A DNA stretch of 64,000 bases from Epilithonimonas lactis (GTDB lineage Bacteria > Bacteroidota > Bacteroidia > Flavobacteriales > Weeksellaceae): NCBI RefSeq assembly GCF_900110605.1, contig NZ_FOFI01000001.1, positions 372,001-436,000 on the forward strand, read 5' to 3'. Positions 7,926 through 17,359 of the stretch are shown here, in pieces (positions within the stretch are counted from its first letter, which is position 1; each line of letters begins with the position of its first letter). Made by a program: the position numbers and the translations under genes. Under the pieces are notes generated by a model that saw only the letters and a program-made list of their open reading frames with translations, was not told the DNA's origin and ran no database searches.

Positions 7926-9455
7926 ATGAGTACAACAGCAGAACAAACACAAAATTCAACCACTTTGGCTTGGCCAGAATTCAAATCAAAATATGATAAT
8001 TACATCGGCGGGAAATTTGTACCGTCAGCAGGCGGACAATATTTCGATGTGATTTCTCCAATCAACGGACAGGTTTTCACACAAGCCGTTCATTCCAACA
8101 AGGAGGATTTAGAGAATGCCGTCAATGCTGCATCAGAGGCTTTCAAAACTTGGAAACTTACCTCTGCAACAGAGCGAAGCGTCATTCTAAATAAAATCGC
8201 TGACAGAATTGAAGAGAATTTGGAATATATCGCAACAGTTGAAACGATTGATAATGGTAAAGCCGTGAGAGAAACTCTGGCCGCTGATATTCCTTTGGCG
8301 ATTGACCATTTTAGATATTTTGCTTCGGTAATTAGAGCAGAAGAAGGTTCACACAACGAGTTGGACAAAGACACCGTTTCGTTGATTGTTCACGAGCCAC
8401 TTGGTGTGATTGCACAAATTATTCCTTGGAATTTCCCAATCTTAATGGCCGTTTGGAAACTAGCTCCCGCTTTGGCCGCAGGAAATTGCGTGGTGTTGAA
8501 ACCAGCAGAAAGCACGCCAGTTTCTATTATGGTTTTAATGGAATTGATTGGTGATTTGCTTCCAGCAGGTGTGGTGAATATCGTCAATGGTTTCGGAGCA
8601 GAACTAGGAAGAGCGTTGGTTACGAATCCAAAAGTCAACAAGGCAGCCTTCACAGGTTCTACAGTGACTGGACGAATGGTAATGCAGTATGCGACAGAAA
8701 ATATCATTCCGGTGACTTTAGAGTTAGGAGGAAAATCACCTAACATTTTCTTCAATTCCGTGATGGATGCGGATGATGAATTCTTGGATAAAGCTGTAGA
8801 AGGTGCTGTAATGTTTGCCTTAAATCAAGGTGAGATTTGTACTTGTCCTTCGAGATTGTTGGTTCAGGAAGATATCGCAGACGCTTTCATTGCGAAAGTG
8901 ATTGAAAGAACAGAAGCCATCAAAATAGGAAATCCATTGGACAAAACCGTGATGATGGGAGCGCAGGCTTCGAAAATCCAGAAAGATAAAATTATGGGTT
9001 ACCTGAAACTCGGTAAAGAAGAAGGTGCGGAAGTTCTGACAGGAGGTGAAGTGAATGAAATTGAAGGTTTGGAAGAAGGTTATTACATCAAGCCAACCAT
9101 CTTCAAAGGAAACAACAGAATGAGAATTTTCCAGGAGGAGATTTTCGGACCAGTTGTGGCATTCACGACTTTCAAAGATGAGGCAGAAGCTTTGGAGATT
9201 GCGAATGATACAATTTATGGTTTAGGAGCGGGTGTTTGGACGCGTGATGCACATCAGTTATACAATATCCCGAGACACGTGGAAGCGGGTAGAGTTTGGG
9301 TGAATCAATACCACGCTTATCCTGCTGGTGCGCCTTTCGGAGGTTACAAACAGTCGGGAATTGGTAGAGAAAATCACAAAATGATGCTTGACCATTACCG
9401 TCAAACCAAAAATATGTTGATTTCTTACGATAAGAAAAAATTAGGGTTCTTCTAA
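7926..9455 (+). CDS. NAD-dependent aldehyde dehydrogenase (AldB/AcoD/ExaC type)
   Basis: It oxidises aldehydes, probably acetaldehyde-like short chains, to acids in the cytoplasm. The protein has 509 residues, as in AldB/AcoD. Key residues are N169 (IPWNFPILM), E266 (LELGGKSPN) and the catalytic C305 in GEICTCPSR. The NAD-binding FTGSTVTGR is at about 242-250. A DUF779 gene follows, and an AraC regulator is divergent upstream; this trio recurs around dehydrogenases of this subgroup. The exact substrate is inferred. Confidence 0.93.
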   Translation: MSTTAEQTQNSTTLAWPEFKSKYDNYIGGKFVPSAGGQYFDVISPINGQVFTQAVHSNKEDLENAVNAASEAFKTWKLTSATERSVILNKIADRIEENLEYIATVETIDNGKAVRETLAADIPLAIDHFRYFASVIRAEEGSHNELDKDTVSLIVHEPLGVIAQIIPWNFPILMAVWKLAPALAAGNCVVLKPAESTPVSIMVLMELIGDLLPAGVVNIVNGFGAELGRALVTNPKVNKAAFTGSTVTGRMVMQYATENIIPVTLELGGKSPNIFFNSVMDADDEFLDKAVEGAVMFALNQGEICTCPSRLLVQEDIADAFIAKVIERTEAIKIGNPLDKTVMMGAQASKIQKDKIMGYLKLGKEEGAEVLTGGEVNEIEGLEEGYYIKPTIFKGNNRMRIFQEEIFGPVVAFTTFKDEAEALEIANDTIYGLGAGVWTRDAHQLYNIPRHVEAGRVWVNQYHAYPAGAPFGGYKQSGIGRENHKMMLDHYRQTKNMLISYDKKKLGFF

Positions 9456-9498
9456 TCTTAATGTTTTATAATTAAGTTTAAGACTTATCAATACTCTG

Positions 9499-9528
9499 AA
9501 CCCGACAGATTTTTTTGTCGGGTTTTTG
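9499..9528 (+). terminator. Terminator after the aldehyde dehydrogenase gene
   Basis: The stem AACCCGACA / TGTCGGGTT, with a loop of GATTTTTT, is followed by a T run. It would separate the dehydrogenase from the DUF779 gene unless read-through occurs. Confidence 0.85.
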
Positions 9529-9569
9529 CTTAACTTTAAAATAATAATGCGCAAAAATATTATGAGCTG

Positions 9570-9637
9570 GCTCCAGAGGAGCGAACTATTGGTAGCAAAA
9601 AGGTAGCAACCAAAATAGCAAAGCTCCAGAGGAGCGA
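9570..9637. repeat. Direct repeat of a small palindrome GCTCCAGAGGAGCGA
   Basis: Two identical 15-mers at 9570 and 9623 each contain the palindrome GCTCC-AGA-GGAGC. Between them GGTAGCAA occurs twice. It is noncoding and lies between the terminator and the DUF779 gene. Confidence 0.6.
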
Positions 9638-9682
9638 CCCATCAACCGGCATTATTATTTATTAATTTTAAAAATAAAAGAA

Positions 9683-10072
9683 ATGGAAACTAAAGATAAA
9701 ATCTCAAGACTATCCGTCACCGACGAGGCGATGGAAGTCATTTGGGAACTCGAGAAAAAACACGGTGAACTGATGTTTTATCAAGCGGGTGGCTGTTGCG
9801 AAGGCACACAACCACAATGTTTCGAGAAGGGTGGATATTTTCCGAGAATGAACGATGCAATGATTGGAACCATCAACGGATTCGAGTTTTGGATAGACCG
9901 CGACCTTTTTGAATATTGGAAATATTCGCATTTTACATTGGATGTTTTAGAAGGTTGGGGACCGGGCGGATTTTCTTTGGAAACGCCTTTGGGAAAGACT
10001 TTCAAAGTTCATTACAGGCTTTTCACGGCGGAAGAATTGGAAAACCTGGAACCGATAAAGCGAAGTGAATAG
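9683..10072 (+). CDS. DUF779 protein, aldehyde dehydrogenase partner
   Basis: A 129-residue cytoplasmic protein of the DUF779 family, often encoded next to AldB/AcoD-type dehydrogenases. Its biochemical role is not settled. It shows the cysteine cluster GGCCEGTQPQC near residues 37-47, possibly a metal site, and the aromatic stretch DLFEYWKYSHFTLDVLEGWG. The upstream gene is the matching dehydrogenase, though a terminator and a direct repeat lie between. A palindromic element follows. Confidence 0.85.
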   Translation: METKDKISRLSVTDEAMEVIWELEKKHGELMFYQAGGCCEGTQPQCFEKGGYFPRMNDAMIGTINGFEFWIDRDLFEYWKYSHFTLDVLEGWGPGGFSLETPLGKTFKVHYRLFTAEELENLEPIKRSE

Positions 10073-10089
10073 ATTGTAGAATCGTGACA

Positions 10090-10198
10090 TAGCCCCGATA
10101 GGAACGGCATCCTTTTTTGCTTTTTGTACCAACTTTCTTTCGAAGACCAAAAGTTCTGAAAGCAAAAAAGATATAGTGGATAGCGGGATTAAGCTCCT
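10090..10198 (-). repeat. Dispersed palindromic element, copy E (inverted)
   Basis: Read on the minus strand it starts AGGAGC and contains CCCGCTATCCACTATATC. An inner stem of CTTTTTTGCTTT with AAAGCAAAAAAG follows, and the right block is GGATGCCGTTCCTATCGGGG. It closely resembles copy D at 48648. It lies between two convergent genes. Confidence 0.75.
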
Positions 10199-10204
10199 AA
10201 AAAA

Positions 10205-11419
10205 TCAAACGGTTTCTACTTTCACGAACTTTGAGACAATCATACTTGCCAGAATATTTCCCACGGAGTTGAGAACGGTTGCGAGCGGGTCTACCAAGGT
10301 GCCGATGATAATTACCGCTGGAACGACGTCGGGCGGGATTTTGTAAACCGAAATCATCAGCATTTCGCCTATGTAACCGCCATTCGGGATTCCGCCGGCG
10401 ACTGCGCTGACGAAAACGGTGATGCCGAGCGCCATTATGAGATTCATTGGTTCGAAGAAATTCCAGCCCAGGAGTTGGAACGCGACGTAGATTTTGATGA
10501 TGGAGGAGATGGAGGAGCCGTTTTTGTGAATCGTAGTTCCAATCGGAATCACGACGTTGGCGATGGATGCGGGGACGCCCATTCTTTTGGCAGACTCGAT
10601 GGCTACGGGCATCGTCGCCAGACTGCTACACGTGCTGATGGCAGTTGCGGTCGGCAAAAGACTTTCTTTCCAAAAGGCTTTCACGCCGTTTCCACCTTTC
10701 CAAACGAAGGCGTAAAGACTAAAAAATACGATGAAATAAATGGTTCCTGCAATGTAATAAAGTCCCAAAGGCTTGGCGTAAAATCCGAAAAGTTGTGGTC
10801 CAATCGTGCCAACTTGATAGGCAAAATAAGCGCCTAATCCGACGGGCGCGACTTTCATAATTAATAGCAAGAGCTGTTTCATCACTTCGTTTCCGGAGAG
10901 GATGAAGTTTTGAAAAGCCTTTCCCATTTCGCCAGATTTTCTGATGGAAATCCCGACCAAAAAAGAAAAGACCAAAAGAGCGAGCATATTTTGTCTTGAG
11001 AATAAATGATAGAACTCGCTGACGGTGAAAAATCCTACGATTTGGTCATTGATACTGGTATTATTTTGAATGTTTTCTGATATGGTTTCGCTAATGTTTT
11101 TTGGTGCTTCAGTTGGGAAGAAATAAACTAAGATAATGCAAAATGTAGCTGAAATCAGGATGAAGCTGAGGAAAGTCAAAACCATTGTTCCGATGATTTT
11201 TCCCAATTGATTTTGTTGTTCGATGCCTGAAATTGCGGAGACAATCGCAAAAAACACGAGTGGAATGACCGTAACGAAAAGTAGGTTGAGGAAAATGTCA
11301 CCGATTGGTTTTAAATAAACCACAAAATCCGGTGTAAAAATCCCAACGAGACTTCCGATGAAAATCCCGATGAGAAGCAGGATGATGTTGCTGTAGTTTT
11401 TCCAGAAAGATGATTTCAT
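10205..11419 (-). CDS. Dicarboxylate/amino acid:cation symporter (DAACS family)
   Basis: An inner-membrane carrier of 404 residues with about eight membrane helices and two re-entrant loops. It imports glutamate, aspartate or C4-dicarboxylates with protons or sodium. The serine-rich loop HKNGSSISSIIKIY replaces the usual TINMDG surroundings. The later GGIPNGGYIGEMLM and DPLATVLNSVGNI match the substrate and cation sites. Specificity (GltP, DctA or other) cannot be decided. It is divergent from cinA, with a -7 box shortly upstream. Confidence 0.9.
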   Translation of the reverse strand: MKSSFWKNYSNIILLLIGIFIGSLVGIFTPDFVVYLKPIGDIFLNLLFVTVIPLVFFAIVSAISGIEQQNQLGKIIGTMVLTFLSFILISATFCIILVYFFPTEAPKNISETISENIQNNTSINDQIVGFFTVSEFYHLFSRQNMLALLVFSFLVGISIRKSGEMGKAFQNFILSGNEVMKQLLLLIMKVAPVGLGAYFAYQVGTIGPQLFGFYAKPLGLYYIAGTIYFIVFFSLYAFVWKGGNGVKAFWKESLLPTATAISTCSSLATMPVAIESAKRMGVPASIANVVIPIGTTIHKNGSSISSIIKIYVAFQLLGWNFFEPMNLIMALGITVFVSAVAGGIPNGGYIGEMLMISVYKIPPDVVPAVIIIGTLVDPLATVLNSVGNILASMIVSKFVKVETV

Positions 11420-11433
11420 TCCTCAATTTTAAT

Positions 11434-11441
11434 CAAAGATA
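11434..11441 (-). promoter_or_regulatory. -7 box of the symporter gene
   Basis: On the minus strand it reads TATCTTTG, a perfect match 15 bp before the start codon. Confidence 0.55.
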
Positions 11442-11512
11442 AATATAAAAATGTTTGGAATTTTATTTAAAAACCTAATTTTAGAATTGAATTATTCCCG
11501 AAATTTGTTCTT

Positions 11513-12763
11513 ATGAAAACAGCAGTTCTAATCACCATCGGAGACGAGATTCTCTCAGGAAATACCGTTGATACCAATTCTAATTTCATTGCCACACAAC
11601 TTAAGGAGATTGGTGTGAAAGTGACTTCCATCTTCACGATTCCTGATGATGAAAGTGCGATTGTTTCGACTTTGGGAAAAGCGTTTGAGATGGCAGATGT
11701 GGTTTTCACGACTGGTGGATTGGGTCCTACGAAAGATGATATTACCAAGAAAGCTTACGCTGAGTTTTTCCAAGACGAATTGATTTTTTCTGATAAAGTC
11801 TACGAACATTTGCGTGCTTATCTCGAAAAGCGAAACCGACTTTGGATTTTGGAACACAATAAAGAACAGGCAATTGTCTTGTCGAAAGCTGAGGTTTTTC
11901 TTAATCATTTCGGGACAGCGCCTTGTATGGTTTTGGAGAAAAATGGTACGTTTTGTTTCAGTTTGCCAGGCGTTCCTTACGAGGTGAAACCTTTGGTGAA
12001 AGACCAAATCATTCCATCTTTGAAAGAGAAATTGTCATTAGAGCATATTGTGACGAGAATCGTTTCCGTTGTGGATGTTCCGGAAAGTATTCTGTCAGAA
12101 AATATTGAAAGTTGGGAACTGGCTTTGCCGAAACATATTGCGCTCTCTTATTTGCCAATCGGAACACGAGTGAAATTAAGATTGACCGCTTCCGGAAGTT
12201 CTCAGGAATTATTAAATCAGGAATTGGAAACTGAAATTCAGAAATTAATGCCAATCATCGGTGAAAATATCATCGCTACACACGAAGATAAAATCGAGAA
12301 AATCCTCGGCGAATTGCTGAATGACAGAAAGTTAAATATTTCGGTTTCGGAAAGTTGTACGGGTGGAGAATTGTCTAGATTAATCACTTCAATTACAGGA
12401 AGTTCGAAATATTTTATCGGCGGAATTGTGAGTTATGCCACCGAGAAAAAAGTTGATATTCTGAATGTCAATCCAAAGACAATCGAAGAATTTACCGTTG
12501 TGAGTGAGCAAGTAGCTTCTGAAATGGCGAAAGGTTGTCAGGAATTATTCGAAACTGATATTGCTGTTTCTACCACTGGTGTTGCTGGCCCTGGAAAAGG
12601 CGAGGATGGGAAAGATGTGGGAACAGTTTTTTATACGATTAGAATTGGCAATGAAGAAGTGACCTCAAAATTGTTTTTGCCACACTTGGAAAGAATTGAT
12701 TTTATGAACTTCGTTTCTCAGAAAGTGGTGCAGGATATTGTTTCGTTGCTCATTGAAAAATAA
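11513..12763 (+). CDS. cinA: CinA family nicotinamide-nucleotide amidohydrolase
   Basis: A 416-residue two-domain protein. The N-terminal MoaB/MogA-like domain (about 1-170) has IGDEILSGNTVDTNS and TGGLGPTKDD. The C-terminal PncC-type domain (about 255-416) has SVSESCTGGELSRLITSITG and GVAGPGKGEDGKDVGTV. The family deamidates nicotinamide mononucleotide for NAD recycling, and the N-terminal part can hydrolyse ADP-ribose. The name reflects competence induction in other bacteria. It is a single gene between the divergent symporter and a convergent hydrolase, ending near a hairpin. Confidence 0.95.
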   Translation: MKTAVLITIGDEILSGNTVDTNSNFIATQLKEIGVKVTSIFTIPDDESAIVSTLGKAFEMADVVFTTGGLGPTKDDITKKAYAEFFQDELIFSDKVYEHLRAYLEKRNRLWILEHNKEQAIVLSKAEVFLNHFGTAPCMVLEKNGTFCFSLPGVPYEVKPLVKDQIIPSLKEKLSLEHIVTRIVSVVDVPESILSENIESWELALPKHIALSYLPIGTRVKLRLTASGSSQELLNQELETEIQKLMPIIGENIIATHEDKIEKILGELLNDRKLNISVSESCTGGELSRLITSITGSSKYFIGGIVSYATEKKVDILNVNPKTIEEFTVVSEQVASEMAKGCQELFETDIAVSTTGVAGPGKGEDGKDVGTVFYTIRIGNEEVTSKLFLPHLERIDFMNFVSQKVVQDIVSLLIEK

Positions 12764-12825
12764 GAAATTGATTTTCTTTTTGCCAATTCTAAAGTCAAAT
12801 ATGAATCAATTGATTTTCTTTTTTG

Positions 12826-12877
12826 CCCCAACCCTAAAGGGAGAAAGAAAATCAATTGACTCCCTTTAGAGTTGGGG
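12826..12877. terminator. Long hairpin between cinA and the hydrolase gene
   Basis: The arms CCCCAACCCTAAAGGGAG and CTCCCTTTAGAGTTGGGG (one mismatch) form an 18-bp stem over a 16-nt loop. The palindrome TCAATTGA occurs in the loop and on both sides. It may terminate both convergent genes, but it also looks like a mobile repeat. Confidence 0.6.
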
Positions 12878-12901
12878 AAATCAATTGATTTTTAGTTGAG
12901 A

Positions 12902-13645
12902 TTATTTCAGAATTTCTTTAAGAAAAGTCAACGTGTGATTCCACGCGCGTTTCGCCATTACTTCGTTGTAATCTGGAGATTCCGGACTGGTGAAAGTGTG
13001 TTTAGAATTGGCGTATGTGATGATTTGAAAATCTGTTTTTCCGGCTTTCAATTCCGCAATCAGATTGGTCATATCTTCAGGTTTTACGCTTTCGTCGTCG
13101 GCTGGATGTTCTACGAGAACTTTAGTTTTGATGGGAACATTCAGTCTGTCATTGCCTTTGGCCAAACCGCCGTGAATGGAGATGACGCCAGCAACAGGAA
13201 TTTGAGCTCTCGCCGTTTCCAATGCGCCCGTTCCACCGAAACAATATCCGATAACCGCAATTTTATCTGGATTCGCACCTTGTTTTTTCAATTCTTCCAA
13301 AGCCAGAGCAATTCTTTTTTGATACGCTTTGTAATCTTGCTTGTAAGTTCCTGCAATCTTTGAAGCCGAAGCATTGTCGGTCGGGATATTTCCTTCACCA
13401 TAAATATCAGCGATGAAGGCGATGTAGCCTTGCTTTTCCAATTCTATCGCAGAGTTTTTAGCTTCATCATCGATGCCTTTCCAAGCTGGAAGAATCAAAA
13501 CGCCGGGAAGTTTTTTTCCTGCATTTGAAGTGACTAAACCATTCAATTTTTGAGTGCCATCTTGATAAGCGACGGATTTTAATTTTTGGGCTAATGGGAG
13601 TTGCATTCCGAGGAACACAGCGAATAATGTGAGTGAGAGTTTCAT
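12902..13645 (-). CDS. Secreted dienelactone hydrolase family protein
   Basis: A 247-residue alpha/beta hydrolase with a signal peptide (MKLSLTLFAVFLGMQLPLAQ). The nucleophile is C135 in VIGYCFGGTG, as in true dienelactone hydrolases. An aspartate in EHPADDESV and a histidine in ANSKHTFTSPES complete the triad. The family hydrolyses enol-lactones and small esters. It is the last gene of a long minus-strand run, 2 bp behind the MFS gene, so it may act in the periplasm on the same compound as the cluster. Confidence 0.88.
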   Translation of the reverse strand: MKLSLTLFAVFLGMQLPLAQKLKSVAYQDGTQKLNGLVTSNAGKKLPGVLILPAWKGIDDEAKNSAIELEKQGYIAFIADIYGEGNIPTDNASASKIAGTYKQDYKAYQKRIALALEELKKQGANPDKIAVIGYCFGGTGALETARAQIPVAGVISIHGGLAKGNDRLNVPIKTKVLVEHPADDESVKPEDMTNLIAELKAGKTDFQIITYANSKHTFTSPESPDYNEVMAKRAWNHTLTFLKEILK

Positions 13646-13647
13646 AT

Positions 13648-14841
13648 TTAAGATTTTGTTTGATTAATTTTCTTCTGCTTGAAGACGTTCATAAGATTCA
13701 TTAAAAGTACAACTAAACTGAATACCACGAGCTGAATTCCAACATAATGCCAACCGCCAAGTTCCCAGCATTTGAGTCCGATGAAAGTTCCCAAAGCGCC
13801 ACCAACAAAGTAAGAAGTCATATAAATCGTGTTGATTCTGCTGTTCGCTTTTTCATCAAGTCTATAAATCAATGCAACATTCGTGACTTGGATGGATTGA
13901 ACGCCAACATCAATGAAAATGACGGCAAGAATGATTGAAATCAAATAACTCGGAAATAGAAAAATAACGACCGAACCCGCCAACAGAATAACACTTGCAA
14001 TCAATTGTGTGTATCTGGAATCGCCTTTGTCAGACGCTTTTCCAATCAATGGCGCAACCAAGGCACCAGCAATTCCCAACATTCCGAAAAGTCCAATCGT
14101 GTCTGAACTATAATTGTAAGGTTTTTCAACCAACAAAAATGTCAAAGTTGTCCAAAACGAACAGAAGACAGCAAATGCAATTCCGCCAAGCAAAGCCATA
14201 AACCGCAATTGTGGAAATCGCTTTAGTTGATAAAACGACGACGAAATCAATTTAAAATAAGATTCTTTGAACGTCGGTTTTACACTCGGCAATTTGAAAT
14301 AGACAAATGCCAAAGAGAAAACCGTGAATCCAGCCGAAAGATAATACACCATTTTCCAACTGCTCCATTCCGAAATATAACCGCTGAAAACCCTTGCCAT
14401 CAATATGCCTACGAGAATTCCAGTGAATATTATTCCGACATTTTTCCCTTTTTCGTTGCCTGATAATTCCGCCGCCATTGGCAAAATAACCTGAGCCGCG
14501 ACCGCCGTCAATCCCAATAATAAACTGAATAAAAAGATGAAATAGTAATTTGAAACCAACCCAATCGCTATCAAGACAAAGAATAAAGTTCCGAGTAAAG
14601 TCAGAATCAATTTCTTGCGGTCAACTTTATCGCCCAGCGGAACCAAGGTCAAAAGTCCAGCGCCATAACCGACTTGTCCGAGTCCGACCATAATTCCCAT
14701 TTTACTTTCAGGAACGCGGAAACTTTCAGCGATTTGATGCAGAATGGGCTGAGCAAAATAAATATTGGAAACGCTAATTCCCGCGACGACAGCCATTCCC
14801 AAAACCTGACCTTTGCTCAGTTGTGATTGTACTTCTGACAT
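13648..14841 (-). CDS. MFS transporter (efflux type)
   Basis: A 397-residue inner-membrane carrier with twelve predicted helices. The loop between helices 2 and 3 contains LGDKVDRKKL, the MFS signature. The sequence resembles arabinose-efflux or YnfM-like exporters; the substrate is unknown. It lies 3 bp from the upstream aldo/keto reductase and 2 bp from the downstream hydrolase, which implies cotranscription and a role in moving a substrate or product of the cluster. Confidence 0.88.
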   Translation of the reverse strand: MSEVQSQLSKGQVLGMAVVAGISVSNIYFAQPILHQIAESFRVPESKMGIMVGLGQVGYGAGLLTLVPLGDKVDRKKLILTLLGTLFFVLIAIGLVSNYYFIFLFSLLLGLTAVAAQVILPMAAELSGNEKGKNVGIIFTGILVGILMARVFSGYISEWSSWKMVYYLSAGFTVFSLAFVYFKLPSVKPTFKESYFKLISSSFYQLKRFPQLRFMALLGGIAFAVFCSFWTTLTFLLVEKPYNYSSDTIGLFGMLGIAGALVAPLIGKASDKGDSRYTQLIASVILLAGSVVIFLFPSYLISIILAVIFIDVGVQSIQVTNVALIYRLDEKANSRINTIYMTSYFVGGALGTFIGLKCWELGGWHYVGIQLVVFSLVVLLMNLMNVFKQKKINQTKS

Positions 14842-14844
14842 CGC

Positions 14845-15789
14845 TTATTTCGAAGCTTGGTTAAGGATTTCCAAATCTTCAGAATCTAAACTCAATTTTG
14901 GCGCATCGAAAATGGTTTGCAACTGTCGTTCGCTCGTCGCACTTACGATTGGAGCAGTGATTAACGGATTTGCTAACAGCCAAGCTAACGCCACAGTTGC
15001 AGGTTGAGATTGATGTTTTTCGGAAACTTTGTCAAGCGCGCTCAAAACCGCTTTTCCTTTGTCATCAAAATATTTCTTGATGCCGGCGCCTCGGGTTGTT
15101 TTCTCAAAATCTTCTTCGGTCCTGTATTTTCCGGTTAAGAATCCTGCGGCCAAAGACCAGTATGGGAAGGCACTCAATCCGTATTTTTCAATTAATGATG
15201 TGTATTCCGTTTCGAATTTTTCTCTCTCCACCAAATTGTAATGAGGCTGAAGCGCAACATATTTCGGCAAATTATTTTTCTCAGCAACTTCAAAAGATTC
15301 AATCAATCTTTCAGGCGAAATATTCGAACCGCCGATATATCTTACTTTTCCCGCTTTGATGATTTCGTCATATGCAGAAAGCGTTTCTTCAACTGGCGTT
15401 ACTTTGTCATCAAAATGTGTGTAATACAAATCGATGTGGTCTGTCCCGAGACGTTTCAGAGATTCGTCCACCGATTTCAGGATGTGTTTTTTACTGATGT
15501 CAAAGCCGTGTTCTTTGGTTTCGGAACCCACTTTTGTGGCGAGAACGATGTCTTGTCTGTTCTTTTTTTCCTTCATCCATTTTCCGATGATTTCCTCGGA
15601 TTGCCCGCCTTTTCCGTTCACCCACCAAGAATAAGTGTCTGCTGTATCGATGAAATTAAATCCACCTTCTTCAAATTTATTCAGGATATTGAATGATTCT
15701 TTCTCGTCCAAAGTCCATCCAAAAACATTTCCTCCAAAGTTAATTGGAGCGATTTCTAAGTCTGTATTTTTAATAGTTACTTTTTTCAT
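14845..15789 (-). CDS. Aldo/keto reductase
   Basis: A 314-residue NADPH-dependent oxidoreductase of the YajO/YghZ-like aldo/keto reductase group. The barrel motifs FIDTADTYSWW, GTDHIDLYYTHFDD and the cofactor end IVSATSERQLQTIF are present. A longer reading begins 33 bp upstream, but its first eleven residues (MDFVFKKIIIK) are atypical, so the ATG before KKVTIKNTDLEI is chosen. It is the first gene of the sub-run that follows a nested palindrome. This is one of three aldo/keto reductases in the cluster. Confidence 0.88.
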   Translation of the reverse strand: MKKVTIKNTDLEIAPINFGGNVFGWTLDEKESFNILNKFEEGGFNFIDTADTYSWWVNGKGGQSEEIIGKWMKEKKNRQDIVLATKVGSETKEHGFDISKKHILKSVDESLKRLGTDHIDLYYTHFDDKVTPVEETLSAYDEIIKAGKVRYIGGSNISPERLIESFEVAEKNNLPKYVALQPHYNLVEREKFETEYTSLIEKYGLSAFPYWSLAAGFLTGKYRTEEDFEKTTRGAGIKKYFDDKGKAVLSALDKVSEKHQSQPATVALAWLLANPLITAPIVSATSERQLQTIFDAPKLSLDSEDLEILNQASK

Positions 15790-15807
15790 TTTAATAATTA
15801 TTTTTTT

Positions 15808-15944
15808 GAACACAAAGTCCACAAAGTTTTAAATTTCAATTTAGTGTTTCAAGTTCACGAAGCCGTAAAACTTATATAAGCGAAGCGCCTTTGTGAACCT
15901 TAAAATTGACATTGTTTTTATAGTTCTTTGTGAGCTTCGTGTTC
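15808..15944. repeat. Nested palindromic element, CACAAAG type
   Basis: The outer arms GAACACAAAGTCCACAAAG and the complement of CTTTGTGAGCTTCGTGTTC are inverted copies, each with CACAAAG or CACGAAG twice. A second inverted pair lies inside (AAGTTCACGAAGCCG and CGCCTTTGTGAACCTT). It separates two parts of the minus-strand gene run. Confidence 0.7.
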
Positions 15945-15955
15945 AATATTCTATT

Positions 15956-16951
15956 TTATGGTTTTAAAAATTCTTTTACAGGTTTGATGAATTGGTCAAA
16001 AACCTCAATGTGTGGAAGATGTCCCACATTATCGATTTCTACCAGTTTCGAACCTTTTATTTTTTGTTGAGTAGCTTTTCCCAATAGGTCGTATCGTCCC
16101 ATCGTTTCAGCTATTTTTGGGTCTTTTACATTATTTTTTCCAATCGCCGTTCTGTCTCGCGTTCCGATAATTAATAAAGTTGGAACATTCAAATTTTGAA
16201 ATTCATAAACCACGGGTTGAGTGAAAATCATATCCGAAGTTTTTGCGTTTACTAATGCGACTTTAGGATAATCTGGCGCTTTTGTCCAGCCTGTCAAAAG
16301 ATAAACCCATTCATCATATTCCGGTTTCCATTTGTTGTCGTAATAGAATCCATTCTGATATTTTTTCGTCGACTCGTAGTCAGCTTTCAGTTCGGTTTCG
16401 TAATTTTTATCGATGGAAGTATAAGGCGCCACCAATTTCCAATCTTCCAGTCCGATTGGGTTTTCGAGGATTAATTTCTCAACCGTTTCTGGGTACATCA
16501 ATGAAAATCTTGTCGCGACCATTCCGCCCATCGAATGTCCGAGAAGATAAATTTTATCAATTTTTAATTCATCCAAAACAGCTTTTGTATTTTGAGCCAA
16601 CTGCTGAAATGTGAATTGATAATCAGTAGGTTTTGATGATTTTCCGAAACCGATTTGGTCTGGAACGATTACTCGAAATCCTTCTTTTGTCAAAGCGTCA
16701 ATCGTCGTTTTCCAATACGCACCATTGAAGTTTTTGCCGTGAAGCAGAACCACGGTTTTTCCATTCGTTTTATTTGGTTTGATGTCCATATAAGCCATTT
16801 TCAAATCCTGATTTTGGCTTTTGAAATTCAGAAAACTGACTTTGTATGGATATTCATAATTCGTCAACATAATATCCAAAACAGGCCGATTTTCCTGAGC
16901 GGATAAATTGATTGATAAAATCAGAAAAGCTATTATTTTTATTAATTTCAT
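15956..16951 (-). CDS. Secreted alpha/beta hydrolase
   Basis: A 331-residue alpha/beta-fold hydrolase with an N-terminal signal peptide ending near LSAQ. The oxyanion region VVLLHGKNFNGAYW and the nucleophile elbow LLGHSMGGMV (S140) are clear. The late histidine in NVGHLPHIEVF completes the triad. It resembles esterases or epoxide-hydrolase-like enzymes; the substrate is unknown. It lies 17 bp downstream of the DoxX gene and ends just before a palindromic repeat, so it may close the first half of the cluster transcript. Confidence 0.88.
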   Translation of the reverse strand: MKLIKIIAFLILSINLSAQENRPVLDIMLTNYEYPYKVSFLNFKSQNQDLKMAYMDIKPNKTNGKTVVLLHGKNFNGAYWKTTIDALTKEGFRVIVPDQIGFGKSSKPTDYQFTFQQLAQNTKAVLDELKIDKIYLLGHSMGGMVATRFSLMYPETVEKLILENPIGLEDWKLVAPYTSIDKNYETELKADYESTKKYQNGFYYDNKWKPEYDEWVYLLTGWTKAPDYPKVALVNAKTSDMIFTQPVVYEFQNLNVPTLLIIGTRDRTAIGKNNVKDPKIAETMGRYDLLGKATQQKIKGSKLVEIDNVGHLPHIEVFDQFIKPVKEFLKP

Positions 16952-16968
16952 AATTTAATTTTTGATGA

Positions 16969-17355
16969 TTAATGAGCTGAAGCTGGTCGATATCTTTCCC
17001 AATACCAAAGCAATCCACCCAGATAAATCGAATGTATCAATTGCGCTTCAATCGCGCTCCAATTTTCCACAGAGGCACTTCCGAAAACCAAAAGTCCCAT
17101 CAACGCCAAGCCAGCATAAATTGTGTATTTTGTTTGATAGCCAATTAATAAAACCAATCCAATCAGAAATTCTGCAATCGGAATAAAATACCCGAAAGGC
17201 GTTAGCAAACTCTCAGGAATCGCGGATTTCTCCATCGATTTTACCATTCCATCCGTGAAGGCTTGTAATTTTGGTAATCTTACCAGGCCGTGACCAAAAA
17301 TGGAAAGTGCGATGGGCAATCGTAAAAAGAAATAGGTGGTTTTGAAGTCTTTCAT
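16969..17355 (-). CDS. DoxX family membrane protein
   Basis: A 128-residue protein with four predicted membrane helices, typical of the DoxX family. It begins with the FFLRLPIALSIFGHGLVRLP region. Members are linked to redox metabolism and thiol or oxidative stress, but the activity is not defined here. It is separated by 4 bp from the upstream dehydrogenase gene and so belongs to the oxidoreductase cluster. Confidence 0.85.
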   Translation of the reverse strand: MKDFKTTYFFLRLPIALSIFGHGLVRLPKLQAFTDGMVKSMEKSAIPESLLTPFGYFIPIAEFLIGLVLLIGYQTKYTIYAGLALMGLLVFGSASVENWSAIEAQLIHSIYLGGLLWYWERYRPASAH

Positions 17356-17359
17356 TGAT

